Part shown: positions 8,260 through 15,427 of the stretch, one piece after another
How the letters are laid out: each line of letters starts with the position of its first letter
Numbering within the stretch: position 1 is the stretch's first letter
Source of the DNA: an uncultured beta proteobacterium
GTDB taxonomy: Bacteria; Pseudomonadota; Gammaproteobacteria; Burkholderiales; Burkholderiaceae_C
Length of the DNA stretch: 29,082 nt
NCBI GenBank assembly: GCA_903870955.1
Contig: CAIQEX010000225.1
Location: 1 to 29,082 of the forward strand
Direction of reading: 5' to 3'
The notes under the pieces: generated by a model
Seen by the model: only the letters and a program-made list of their open reading frames with translations
The model's database searches: none
Told to the model about the DNA's origin: nothing
Translations under genes and position numbers: made by a program

Positions 8260-9111
8260 ATGTTTCCCACCCCTATTGCCCAAACCAAACAGCCAACCCA
8301 ATGGCTCTACCGCGCCGGTCTGCCGCTGGCCCTGCTGGTGTGGCTGCTGCCCATCATCGCAGTGGCCTTTACTTCGGTGCGTGGCGGCGCCGACCTCTCC
8401 AATGGCAACTACTGGGGCCTGCCCACGGAGTGGCGCATCTGGGAAAACTACAGTTCCGTGTTCAAGAACACGCCGCTGGCGGGTTACATCCTGAACAGCT
8501 TTCTGGTCACCATTCCCACGGTCATTGGTGCACTCACACTCGCCTGCATGGCAGGGTTTGCATTGGGCGTGTACCGCTTCAAGCTCAATCTGGTGGTGTT
8601 CTTCCTGTTTGTCGGCGGAAATTTCGTGCCCTTCCAGATCCTGATGGTGCCGGTGCGCGACCTGAGCCTGCGCCTGGGGCTCTACGACACGATTGGCGGG
8701 CTGGCTCTGTTTCACATTGCCTTCCAGACCGGTTTTTGTACCTTCTTCATGCGCAACTTCATCCGCGACCTGCCGCGTGAACTGATCGAGGCGGCACGGG
8801 TCGAGGGTGCCAGCGAAATACAGATCTTCTTCAAGGTGGTGCTGCCTTTGGTGCGGCCTGCTGTGGCGGCGCTGGCGGTGCTGGTCTTCACCTTTATCTG
8901 GAACGATTACTTTTGGGCCACCGTGCTGATCCAGGGCAACCACGCCATGCCGGTGACGGGCGGACTCAAATCGCTCAACGGCATGTGGGTGGCGCAGTGG
9001 CATCTGGTGTCGGCCGGTTCCATCGTCGCCGCCATGCCGCCGGTGCTTATTTTCTTTGCCATGCAAAAGCACTTCATCGCCGGTCTGACGATGGGTGCCA
9101 CCAAGGGCTGA
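8260..9111 (+). CDS. Sugar ABC transporter permease (MalG/UgpE type)
   Basis: A 283-aa inner-membrane permease, partner of the preceding one. It has six predicted hydrophobic segments (first at LPLALLVWLLPIIAVAFTSV) and the EAA coupling motif EAARVEGASEIQIFFKVVLP. The C-terminus ends AMQKHFIAGLTMGATKG, the standard ending of MalG-type permeases (FxxGLTxGAxKG). The stop codon lies one base before the likely start of the alpha-galactosidase gene, so translation is probably coupled. Substrate, as for the other subunits, is inferred to be a galactoside. Confidence 0.93.
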   Translation: MFPTPIAQTKQPTQWLYRAGLPLALLVWLLPIIAVAFTSVRGGADLSNGNYWGLPTEWRIWENYSSVFKNTPLAGYILNSFLVTIPTVIGALTLACMAGFALGVYRFKLNLVVFFLFVGGNFVPFQILMVPVRDLSLRLGLYDTIGGLALFHIAFQTGFCTFFMRNFIRDLPRELIEAARVEGASEIQIFFKVVLPLVRPAVAALAVLVFTFIWNDYFWATVLIQGNHAMPVTGGLKSLNGMWVAQWHLVSAGSIVAAMPPVLIFFAMQKHFIAGLTMGATKG

Positions 9112-9112
9112 A

Positions 9113-11284
9113 ATGCCAATTGACCCGAGTGCCCCGACCCATACTTTGTTGCGTTTGGAAAGTGCCAACTGTTGCGCCCTGATTGAATGGGAAGTGGGCC
9201 GCATGCCGGTCTGGCGGCACTTTGGTGCGCGCATGGCAATGACGCAACTCTCGACCCAATGGCCGGCCTCCGCGCTGCGCCGCCAGGCCAACGCCAGCAT
9301 GGACCGTCTGGACGGCAACCCGGTATTTCCCGGTTTTGGCAACGGCCTGAGCCTGAACCCGGCGTTGCGGGCCCATACCGATGGCAGAGGCGCGGTCCAC
9401 GAATGGGTTGCCACTTCATTTGAGCAAACCACCAGCGCAGCCAAACAAACACTGGAATTGCATCTGCAGGACGCCAGTGGTCTATTGCTGGACCTGCACT
9501 TCACGCTCTGCTGGGAGAGTGATGTGCTGAGCCTGCATTCCACCTTGCACAACCGCAGCGCACACGCGTTGCAGCTCGACTGGCAGGCTTGTGGCTGCGT
9601 GCCCTTACCCGCCGACCTGAGCGACGTGGCGCACTTTTCCGGCCAATGGGGGCATGAGTTTCAGTGGCAGCGCACAGCGTTGGCGGCCACCGGATGGCAG
9701 ATGCAAAACCGGCACGGACGCAGCTCGCATGAGGCGCCTCCGGCCTGCTTTGCGCTGACTCCCCACAGCAATGACCACCAGGGTGAGGTGATCGCGGTAC
9801 AGCTGGCCTGGAGTGGCAACCACCAATTTGCGATGGACCGCTGCGACGACGGCTCCGCCCTGCTGCAAGCCGGTGTCTGGCTGGCGCCGGGCGAGACGCA
9901 ATTGGCCGCTGGCGCCAGCAACCACACGCCCACCTTGCATGTCAGTTGGTCGAACCAGGGACTTAACGGCGTATCGCAAAATTTTCACCGCTTTGCGCGC
10001 AGCCAGGTCCTGCAATGGAACGGCGGCACGATGCGCGCGCGCCCGGTGCACCTGAACACCTGGGAAGCGGTCTACTTCGACCACGACGATGCGACCCTGC
10101 GCGCGCTGGCGGAACGCGCTGCAGCCTTGGGCGTAGAACGCTTTGTGCTGGATGACGGCTGGTTTCCCGGGCGCCCCAATGACCACAGCGGCCTGGGCGA
10201 CTGGTGGCCGGATGAACAGAAATACCCGCACGGGCTGGGTCCGCTGATCGACCATGTGCAAGGGCTGGGCATGGAGTTCGGACTGTGGGTCGAGCCCGAG
10301 ATGGTGAACCCCGACAGTGACCTGTTTCGCGCCCACCCGGATTGGGCGCTGCAAGTCTCCGATCACCCGCTGCAACTGGGTCGACAGCAACTGGTGCTCG
10401 ACGTAGCACGCCCCGAGGTCAGCGCCTACCTTTTCGAAAAGCTTGACACACTGCTGCGCGAAAACTCCATCCGTTATCTGAAGTGGGACATGAACCGTGA
10501 TCTGGCGCAGGCCGCCGATGCGCAAGGCCACATGGCCTATGCAGCCCAGGTGCGCGCCTTGTATGCGCTGCTGCAAAGCCTGCGCGAGAAACACCCGGCA
10601 GTCGAAATCGAAAGCTGTGCCTCCGGCGGTGGCCGCATGGACCTGGGCATTCTGCAATACACGCAGCGTTTCTGGACCAGCGACAACAACGACGCGGTGT
10701 CGCGCATCGCCATCCAGAGTGGCGCGGCACGCCTGTTCCCGCTGGAGGTCTTGGGAGCGCATGTTGGGCCTGCACCAGCCCATACCACCGGACGCAGCCA
10801 GAGTCTGGCGCTGCGCTGCGCCGTCGCCCTGTTTGGCCATATGGGGGTGGAGGCCGATGTGCGCAAATTAACACCTGACGAAGCCGAAGTCCTGGCCCGT
10901 TGGATCAGCCTCTACAAAAAATGGCGTGACGTTTTGCATGGCGGCACTTTTAGCCAAGGCTGCACCCCGAATGGGGTTTGGTGGCTGGCTCAAAGTGGTG
11001 GGAAGGCCATTCTGGGCGTCTTCACGCAGCGCGCTCCGGCCAGCATGCACCACGCGCCTTTGCGACTGACGGGTCTGGTCGGCGACGGATTCTGTCAGGT
11101 GCGCCTGCTGGGCATGGCGGGCCAAGAACGTGCGCGCGGCGATGCACTGGCACCGTGGTTGGATGCGCTGCGCGATACCGGCGTCGCCTGTGCGGCGACC
11201 GAGCTGCGCCACATCGGGCTACCATTGCCGAATATGAACCCGGAGTCCGCGCTGGTTTTTGCGCTGGAACTACAGAACCCATGA
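9113..11284 (+). CDS. GH36 alpha-galactosidase
   Basis: A 723-aa cytoplasmic alpha-galactosidase of family 36, normal length for the bacterial tetrameric type, acting on melibiose, raffinose or similar alpha-galactosides. It has an N-terminal beta-sandwich (to about 320), then the barrel starting NTWEAVYFDHDD. Motifs are VLDDGWFPGRPNDHSGLGDW, GLWVEPEMVN, nucleophile Asp459 in YLKWDMNRDL, substrate-binding SCASGGGRMD, and acid/base Asp524 in WTSDNNDAVSR. There is no signal peptide. ATG 9113 follows the permease stop by one base, with an AAGGG SD inside the permease end; the frame also permits GTG 9095. With the GH42 enzyme it lets the cell split both anomers of galactoside after a single import system. 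Confidence 0.94.
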   Translation: MPIDPSAPTHTLLRLESANCCALIEWEVGRMPVWRHFGARMAMTQLSTQWPASALRRQANASMDRLDGNPVFPGFGNGLSLNPALRAHTDGRGAVHEWVATSFEQTTSAAKQTLELHLQDASGLLLDLHFTLCWESDVLSLHSTLHNRSAHALQLDWQACGCVPLPADLSDVAHFSGQWGHEFQWQRTALAATGWQMQNRHGRSSHEAPPACFALTPHSNDHQGEVIAVQLAWSGNHQFAMDRCDDGSALLQAGVWLAPGETQLAAGASNHTPTLHVSWSNQGLNGVSQNFHRFARSQVLQWNGGTMRARPVHLNTWEAVYFDHDDATLRALAERAAALGVERFVLDDGWFPGRPNDHSGLGDWWPDEQKYPHGLGPLIDHVQGLGMEFGLWVEPEMVNPDSDLFRAHPDWALQVSDHPLQLGRQQLVLDVARPEVSAYLFEKLDTLLRENSIRYLKWDMNRDLAQAADAQGHMAYAAQVRALYALLQSLREKHPAVEIESCASGGGRMDLGILQYTQRFWTSDNNDAVSRIAIQSGAARLFPLEVLGAHVGPAPAHTTGRSQSLALRCAVALFGHMGVEADVRKLTPDEAEVLARWISLYKKWRDVLHGGTFSQGCTPNGVWWLAQSGGKAILGVFTQRAPASMHHAPLRLTGLVGDGFCQVRLLGMAGQERARGDALAPWLDALRDTGVACAATELRHIGLPLPNMNPESALVFALELQNP

Positions 11285-11296
11285 TCGGATACCCCC

Positions 11297-12169
11297 TTGG
11301 ACATTAAAACCATCTGGCCTGCAGAGTTAAATCTCGGCGAAGGCCCCATGTGGCACGCGCCCTCCGGGCGCTTCTTTTTTGTCGATATCCACGGTTGCGC
11401 ACTGCACGCCTGGAGCCCGGCAACCGATGCGCGCCAAAGCTGGAAGATGCCCGAGCGCATTTGCTGGCTGATTGCACGCACCGACGGCGACGGCTTTATG
11501 GCCGGCTTTCAGTCTGGTTTTGCCAGGGTCTGGGTTGAACCCGAGCTTCGCATCGAGATGTTGGGGTCGCCCCACGCGGGTCAGGCCGATATACGCCTGA
11601 ACGACGCCAAGGCCGATTGCCACGGCCGCATCTGGGCCGGTTCCATGAACAACGTTGACACCAGCCGCGCCGACGGCCAGCTCACGCGCCTCGACCCCAA
11701 TGGGCAATGGACAGTGCTGGAACAAGGAATCCATATTGCCAATGGCCCCTGCATCAGCGAGGACGGCAGGCGCATGCTGCATACCGACAGTGGGCTGGAC
11801 CGCGTCTATAGCTACCGCTTGAGTCCCAACGGCGAACTCATGGACAAGCAGCCCTGGAAGCGTTTTGGGGGTCCACAAGGTACACCCGACGGCATGACCA
11901 TGGATGCCGAAGGCAACGTCTGGATCGCTTTGTGGGGTGGCGCCTGCATTCGCCAGTTCACGCCCGACGGCGAACTGTTGCAGCGCATTGATCTACCCGC
12001 GCTGCAAATAACCTGTGTGGCGTTTGGTGGTGAGGATTTGAAGAGTCTGGTCGTAACCAGCGCACGCAATGGCATGACAGAGGCACAGCTGGCGCAGTAC
12101 CCTGCATCGGGCTCGGTGTTTTTGTTGCGGCCGGGTGTGGCAGGTGTGTTGCCCAGGACGTTTGGCTAA
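11297..12169 (+). CDS. SMP-30/gluconolactonase family lactonase, likely galactonolactonase
   Basis: A 290-aa six-bladed beta-propeller hydrolase of the SMP-30/regucalcin family, predicted to open a sugar-acid lactone. The divalent-metal ligands of the family are present: Glu15 in LGEGPMWH, Asn149 in IANGPC and Asp198 in GTPDGMTMD; Asn102 in RLNDAKADCHGRIWAGSMN is the usual substrate-contacting Asn. The start must be TTG 11297: it is the first possible codon after the in-frame stop of the preceding gene, and the next ATG lies inside the conserved GEGPMWH motif. In this operon D-galactono-lactone is the most sensible substrate, feeding galactonate to the dgo pathway; arabinono- or gluconolactone are alternatives. 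Confidence 0.87.
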   Translation: MDIKTIWPAELNLGEGPMWHAPSGRFFFVDIHGCALHAWSPATDARQSWKMPERICWLIARTDGDGFMAGFQSGFARVWVEPELRIEMLGSPHAGQADIRLNDAKADCHGRIWAGSMNNVDTSRADGQLTRLDPNGQWTVLEQGIHIANGPCISEDGRRMLHTDSGLDRVYSYRLSPNGELMDKQPWKRFGGPQGTPDGMTMDAEGNVWIALWGGACIRQFTPDGELLQRIDLPALQITCVAFGGEDLKSLVVTSARNGMTEAQLAQYPASGSVFLLRPGVAGVLPRTFG

Positions 12170-12222
12170 GGCGCGAATATGGTAAGGCACTAAGACGGTA
12201 AGACGCTGGGGCGTTAAGGCGC
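12167..12222. repeat. Degenerate period-8 tandem repeat, TAAGRCGC-like units
   Basis: Units in strict 8-base register are TAAGGCGC (12167), GAATATGG (12175, degenerate), TAAGGCAC (12183), TAAGACGG (12191), TAAGACGC (12199), TGGGGCGT (12207, degenerate) and TAAGGCGC (12215). The array begins on the stop codon of the lactonase gene and covers the stop of the convergent 107-aa gene. No T-run or strong hairpin accompanies it. Confidence 0.7.
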
Positions 12223-12537
12223 GGGCACCAAGGCTGCAGGTTGTGGCCATTGCGACAACTCGGCAAGGCGACGCACCACCCATTCGGCCTCAAGTGCATT
12301 GAACACACCGTTGTCCACCACCAGCCCCTGAAAACAGCGCTGCAACACATCGCCCTCGGTGATACCGAGTCCATGCAACATTTCCTGCGCGGTTTGGGTC
12401 AGCAGGTTGGCCATGTCCTCGCACAACTCATAGCGTTCGGCAATAAAAAACCGGGTCGCAGCAGGTTTGCTGCGACCCGGTTCTATGAACAGTGCAATAA
12501 AGGACTGCGGTATTTCTACCTGGCTGTCATCAGACAA
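12214..12537 (-). CDS. Conserved-looking 107-aa hypothetical protein
   Basis: A small, probably cytoplasmic protein that I cannot assign a function. I place the start at TTG (12537-12535), which has an AGAAGGA SD about seven bases upstream and yields MSDDSQVEIPQSFIAL. The open frame continues upstream to 12681 but there it only shadows the HiPIP gene. The body is acidic and helical: RYELCEDMANLLTQTAQEML, GITEGDVLQRC, then EAEWVVRRLAELSQW. It resembles, from memory, short Burkholderiales proteins sometimes labelled 'ATPase with chaperone activity', a label that says nothing reliable. It follows the HiPIP gene by 23 bases in the same direction. A strong intrinsic terminator occupies codons 20-31, so expression downstream of the HiPIP promoter must be conditional or low. 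Confidence 0.65.
   Translation of the reverse strand: MSDDSQVEIPQSFIALFIEPGRSKPAATRFFIAERYELCEDMANLLTQTAQEMLHGLGITEGDVLQRCFQGLVVDNGVFNALEAEWVVRRLAELSQWPQPAALVPAP
12445..12480 (-). terminator. Intrinsic terminator located inside a coding sequence
   Basis: Reading leftward, a perfect 13-bp GC-rich stem (CCGGGTCGCAGCA pairing with its exact complement) with a 4-base AACC loop spans 12480-12451 and is followed at once by six T (12450-12445). It has every feature of a Rho-independent terminator for the HiPIP transcript, yet it lies in codons 20-31 of the 107-aa gene. On the other strand no T-run follows, so it is directional. Confidence 0.85.
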
Positions 12538-12560
12538 ACGCAGTCCTTCTGGCGCGGAAC

Positions 12561-12866
12561 TTAGGCCTTCTTGGCGTAAGCACTGCACCAGCCGGCAGCG
12601 GCAACTTGCTTGCCAGCGAACAGTGGGCAAGGACCGGCTTTGTCGCCAGCCTGACCTTGGAACAGGGCGCAGCTGGAGCATTGCTGACCGGCAGCGTATT
12701 TGGGGAACTTGGCTTTATCGGTCTTGGTACCGTCAGCCTTGTAACCGAGGGCTGCAGCTTGTGGGTCAGCGTCAGCGACCATAGCGCCTTGGGCAAAGGC
12801 CTGGCTGGCCAACAGGGCGGAGGTTCCGAGGCTGAACTGAACGATGAATTCGCGGCGATTCGACAT
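12561..12866 (-). CDS. High-potential iron-sulfur protein (HiPIP)
   Basis: A 101-aa periplasmic electron carrier. The N-terminus has a Tat-like signal (SNRREFIVQF with twin arginines at 4-5, then hydrophobic SLGTSALLASQAFAQG). The mature part has the four cluster-binding cysteines Cys63, Cys66, Cys80 and Cys94 in the HiPIP spacing (C-x2-C-x13-C-x13-C), with the aromatic-rich AGWCSAY ending. HiPIPs carry one [4Fe-4S] cluster cycling 3+/2+ and feed terminal oxidases or photosynthetic reaction centres in purple bacteria and relatives. The ATG at 12866 has SD GAGG; a longer frame to 12914 would destroy the signal peptide. A TATACT hexamer (12906-12901) upstream is a possible -10. Confidence 0.93.
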   Translation of the reverse strand: MSNRREFIVQFSLGTSALLASQAFAQGAMVADADPQAAALGYKADGTKTDKAKFPKYAAGQQCSSCALFQGQAGDKAGPCPLFAGKQVAAAGWCSAYAKKA

Positions 12867-12982
12867 GGCAAAAATCCTCAAGGGTTGGAAAAATGGAATA
12901 AGTATATGCAACAAAAACGCATTCTCCCTTACATCGGTTGACAGACAAAAGCGGCTTCTGAATACCCGTTGACGCTGATCAA

Positions 12983-13144
12983 TTAACAGAACATGAAGGC
13001 CACCATGGCCACGTCTTCACCCAGGTTGAGGATCACGTAGTCCGCCACACAATATGCTAGATACCAGGCGGTTTGCGTGGTCCAGGCTCGAGGCGACAGC
13101 ACCCAGGCCACACGATTCCACGGTCTGATCAGGCTATGGCGCAT
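12983..13144 (-). CDS. Possible 53-aa small protein overlapping the upstream gene
   Basis: The ATG at 13144 overlaps the last 11 bases of the 184-aa gene, and the frame runs to TAA at 12985-12983. The product begins MRHSLIRPWNRVAWVL and ends in a mostly hydrophobic stretch (TAWYLAYCVADYVILNL then VAMVAFMFC), rich in Trp and Val with three Cys. Third codon positions are GC-rich like the neighbours, which supports real coding. It could be a small membrane-associated protein translated by coupling, or the remnant of a longer gene. I do not recognise it. There is no independent SD. Confidence 0.35.
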   Translation of the reverse strand: MRHSLIRPWNRVAWVLSPRAWTTQTAWYLAYCVADYVILNLGEDVAMVAFMFC

Positions 13145-13688
13145 GAACTATTTCAAGGTGCGCAAACTGCATGTGGTGCATGAACTCACGCAGAATCAGG
13201 AGCCCGGCGGCAAAACTGTTGGACTCGGGTAAACCCTGATGCGCGGCAGGAGAACCTTCCACCACCGCACTCAGGCGGTTGAAAAGGCGCTCCATGGCTT
13301 CCAGCGTCAAGCGCGTGGGTTCTTCTGTGCCAACCCCTGCCAGCAAGGCAATCTCGCGCAGCAAGGAACCCTCCCCAAATAGAGATGCTTGGCCCGGAAT
13401 ATCTGGCCGAAGCGGCATCACAACGTCTTCCACGACCTGAATGGCGTGCTCCATCGCCAACGGCGTGGGTGGTGTGGTTTTGAAAAACTCGCGCGCCGTG
13501 CGCTCGGAACCCAAAGGCCACAGTCTTAGCAAGTCGGGCGCTGGCCCCACGCCGACGGCGATGCCACTTTGTTCAGCGCCTATATACAGAAACACGATGC
13601 AGGTATTCGCGTCGGAGTGCCGACGCGCTTCGGCATAGCACCTCTGCAGGGTTGCTGTCGTGTTGGCGTCGTAGGGCTGTGAGGTCAT
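13134..13688 (-). CDS. Hypothetical protein, 184 aa
   Basis: An uncharacterised soluble protein. The sequence is alpha/beta in character: an N-terminal helix (TLQRCYAEARRH), a hydrophobic strand pair (CIVFLYIGAEQSGIAVGVG), a helix with AMEHAIQVVEDVVMPL, and a C-terminal amphipathic helix ending LLILREFMHHMQFAHLEIVHA with several histidines. No signal peptide, membrane span or known catalytic motif is visible. The gene lies 30 bases downstream of the flavin reductase-like gene in the same direction and may share its transcript. No clear SD precedes the ATG. Coding is supported by length, composition and tight packing; function is unknown. Confidence 0.65.
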   Translation of the reverse strand: MTSQPYDANTTATLQRCYAEARRHSDANTCIVFLYIGAEQSGIAVGVGPAPDLLRLWPLGSERTAREFFKTTPPTPLAMEHAIQVVEDVVMPLRPDIPGQASLFGEGSLLREIALLAGVGTEEPTRLTLEAMERLFNRLSAVVEGSPAAHQGLPESNSFAAGLLILREFMHHMQFAHLEIVHAP

Positions 13689-13718
13689 GGTCGAATCGGT
13701 GACAAGCTTGGGCGCTGG

Positions 13719-14369
13719 TTATTTCGGACGCCCCATGCGAAAGAGTTGCTCCGGCCCAATCTGAAAATAGTCTGCCGGGCCGCCCCCGCGCAGTACCGTT
13801 TCCGTATCAGCAGTCTGATAAACGCCGTCCTTCAACACCCGCTTGGCGATGTGCACCGCCACCACTTCGCCCAGCACCAGCCAGGTGGCAACCTGTTTTC
13901 CATTCAGGCCCTGCAATTGCAGGATCTGGGTCTTTCTGCATTCAAAGGCCACCGGGCTCAACGCTACGCGCGGCACGGCCACTTGGCTGGAGGGAATGGA
14001 GGCCAGCCCCGCCAGTTCAAACTCATTCACTTCAGGCCCCACGGGCGCGCAGGTCTGGTTCATTTGTTCGGCCAATGGTCGCGTCACGAGGTTCCAGACG
14101 AACTCACCGGTTTCCTCGATGTTGCGCAGCGTGTCCTTGGCGCCGATGCTGGCAAAACCAATGATGGGCGGCACGTAATTGAAGGCGTTGAAGAAGCTAT
14201 ACGGTGCCAGGTTGACTGCCCCTGCCGCGCTGCGCGTGGAAATCCAGCCAATCGGGCGCGGGCCAATGATGGCGTTAAACGGATCGTGCGCCAAACCGTG
14301 CCCGTCCTTGGGCTGGTAGTGGTGAAAACTGTCTTCCATGGTCGTCATGGGTTGCGGAGAAAAGGGCAT
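13719..14369 (-). CDS. Flavin reductase-like (FMN-binding split barrel) domain protein
   Basis: An up to 216-aa flavoprotein of the flavin reductase / DIM6-NTAB family. The diagnostic N-terminal segment HDPFNAIIGPRPIGWISTR is followed by NLAPYSFFNAFNYVPP (FMN phosphate-binding loop), KDTLRNIEETGEFVWNL and a C-terminal GEVVAVHIAKRVL strand. Such proteins bind FMN and either supply reduced flavin to a monooxygenase or act as stand-alone oxidoreductases; the partner is not evident here. Possible starts are ATG 14369, 14348 and 14339; none has a clear SD, and homology begins just after 14339, so the true protein may be 10 residues shorter. Confidence 0.87.
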   Translation of the reverse strand: MPFSPQPMTTMEDSFHHYQPKDGHGLAHDPFNAIIGPRPIGWISTRSAAGAVNLAPYSFFNAFNYVPPIIGFASIGAKDTLRNIEETGEFVWNLVTRPLAEQMNQTCAPVGPEVNEFELAGLASIPSSQVAVPRVALSPVAFECRKTQILQLQGLNGKQVATWLVLGEVVAVHIAKRVLKDGVYQTADTETVLRGGGPADYFQIGPEQLFRMGRPK

Positions 14370-14411
14370 GCGGTAAGTATCGCAGTTCGTTGTTCAGGCA
14401 GCCTCGTAGCG

Positions 14412-15311
14412 CTACCAGGCCTTGGGCTGGTTGCTGAAATGGTTTTGCAAAAAATCCACCAAAGCGCGAACCTTGGCCGGCACATGTTTGCGCGTCGGGT
14501 AGACCGCGTAGATACCCAATTCCATGGATCGGTATTGCGGCATCAGTTCTACCAAGGTGCCTGCCGCGAGGTCCGGCCCGACCAGGAAGCTCGGCTGCAG
14601 GATCACCCCCTGATGGGCCAATGCGGCGGCGCGGCAGGTGTCGCCACTGTTGGTGCTCATGATCGGTTGGGTTTTGATACTTACCGGGCCTTCGGGTCCG
14701 TCAAAGTGCCATTCGTCCCGGGTCGCCCAGTAGATGTAGGAGATCACCGCATGCCCGGTCAGCTCGGAGGGGTGCATGGGCGTGCCGTGTTGCCGCAAAT
14801 AGTCGGGTGAGGCGCACAGCACCATGCGTGTCGTAGCCAGACGCTTGCTGACCAGCGTAGAACTGGCAAGCGTGGCAATGCGAATCGCCACGTCATAGCC
14901 CTCTTCCACCAGATCCACCAACCGGTCGGCCAGTGTGATATCCAAAGCGACTTTGGGATTCAACGCTTTGAACTGCCCCCACAGGGGTGCGAGTTGCAGG
15001 ATGCCAAAGGTAAACGGTGCATTCACCCGCAGCAAACCGGTGGCAGCCTCGCTGCGCGAGGTGACTTCGGCCTCAGCCTCGTCCAGTTCAGCTAGCAGTT
15101 CTTTGCTGCGGGCGTAGAAGACCTGGCCTTCATCTGTGAGCGACAGGCGTCGGGTGGTGCGGTGCAGCAGGCGCACGCCAAGACGGGTTTCCATGTCGAC
15201 CACGTAGCGGGAGATGGCCGCCTTCGACATACCCAGAGCATCGGCGGCCTTCACAAAACTGCCGGCATCCACCACGGCGTTAAAGGCATGCATTTCAAGG
15301 AATCGATCCAC
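14412..15311 (-). CDS. LysR-family transcriptional regulator
   Basis: A 299-aa LysR-type regulator. The N-terminal helix-turn-helix (FNAVVDAGSFVKAADALG then MSKAAISRYVVDMETRLGVR) is followed by LLHRTTRRLSLTDEG, and an effector domain from about residue 90 (GLLRVNAPFTFG, ALDITLADRLVDLVEEGYDVAIRI). It belongs to the CrgA/AaeR-like branch common in Burkholderiales. The chosen start is GTG (15311-15309), preceded by GGAGGGATA and giving the usual MDRFLEMHAF opening; an upstream ATG at 15347 adds residues without family character. It is divergent from the extradiol dioxygenase gene and probably controls it, with effector unknown. Confidence 0.9.
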   Translation of the reverse strand: MDRFLEMHAFNAVVDAGSFVKAADALGMSKAAISRYVVDMETRLGVRLLHRTTRRLSLTDEGQVFYARSKELLAELDEAEAEVTSRSEAATGLLRVNAPFTFGILQLAPLWGQFKALNPKVALDITLADRLVDLVEEGYDVAIRIATLASSTLVSKRLATTRMVLCASPDYLRQHGTPMHPSELTGHAVISYIYWATRDEWHFDGPEGPVSIKTQPIMSTNSGDTCRAAALAHQGVILQPSFLVGPDLAAGTLVELMPQYRSMELGIYAVYPTRKHVPAKVRALVDFLQNHFSNQPKAW

Positions 15312-15427
15312 TATCCCTCCAAATGAAACAATGAATCCTATTTTCACATGTTTATCTTCTCATTCAATACCAATACAGTTCAACCCATGCGCTGCCTATG
15401 CGGCGCCTTCCCCTTACGAAAGCCTGT

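Noticed and set aside
8050-9552. 500-codon minus-strand ORF opposite the permease and alpha-galactosidase genes
   Set aside because: Spans the junction of two well-supported rightward genes and encodes His/Gln-rich, non-globular sequence.
12538-12681. N-terminal extension of the 107-aa protein frame
   Set aside because: This part only overlaps the HiPIP coding region out of frame; the TTG at 12537 has a good SD and starts the conserved-looking part.
13746-14810. 354-codon plus-strand ORF across the flavin reductase and LysR genes
   Set aside because: Antisense to two recognisable families and crosses their intergenic gap; no motif.
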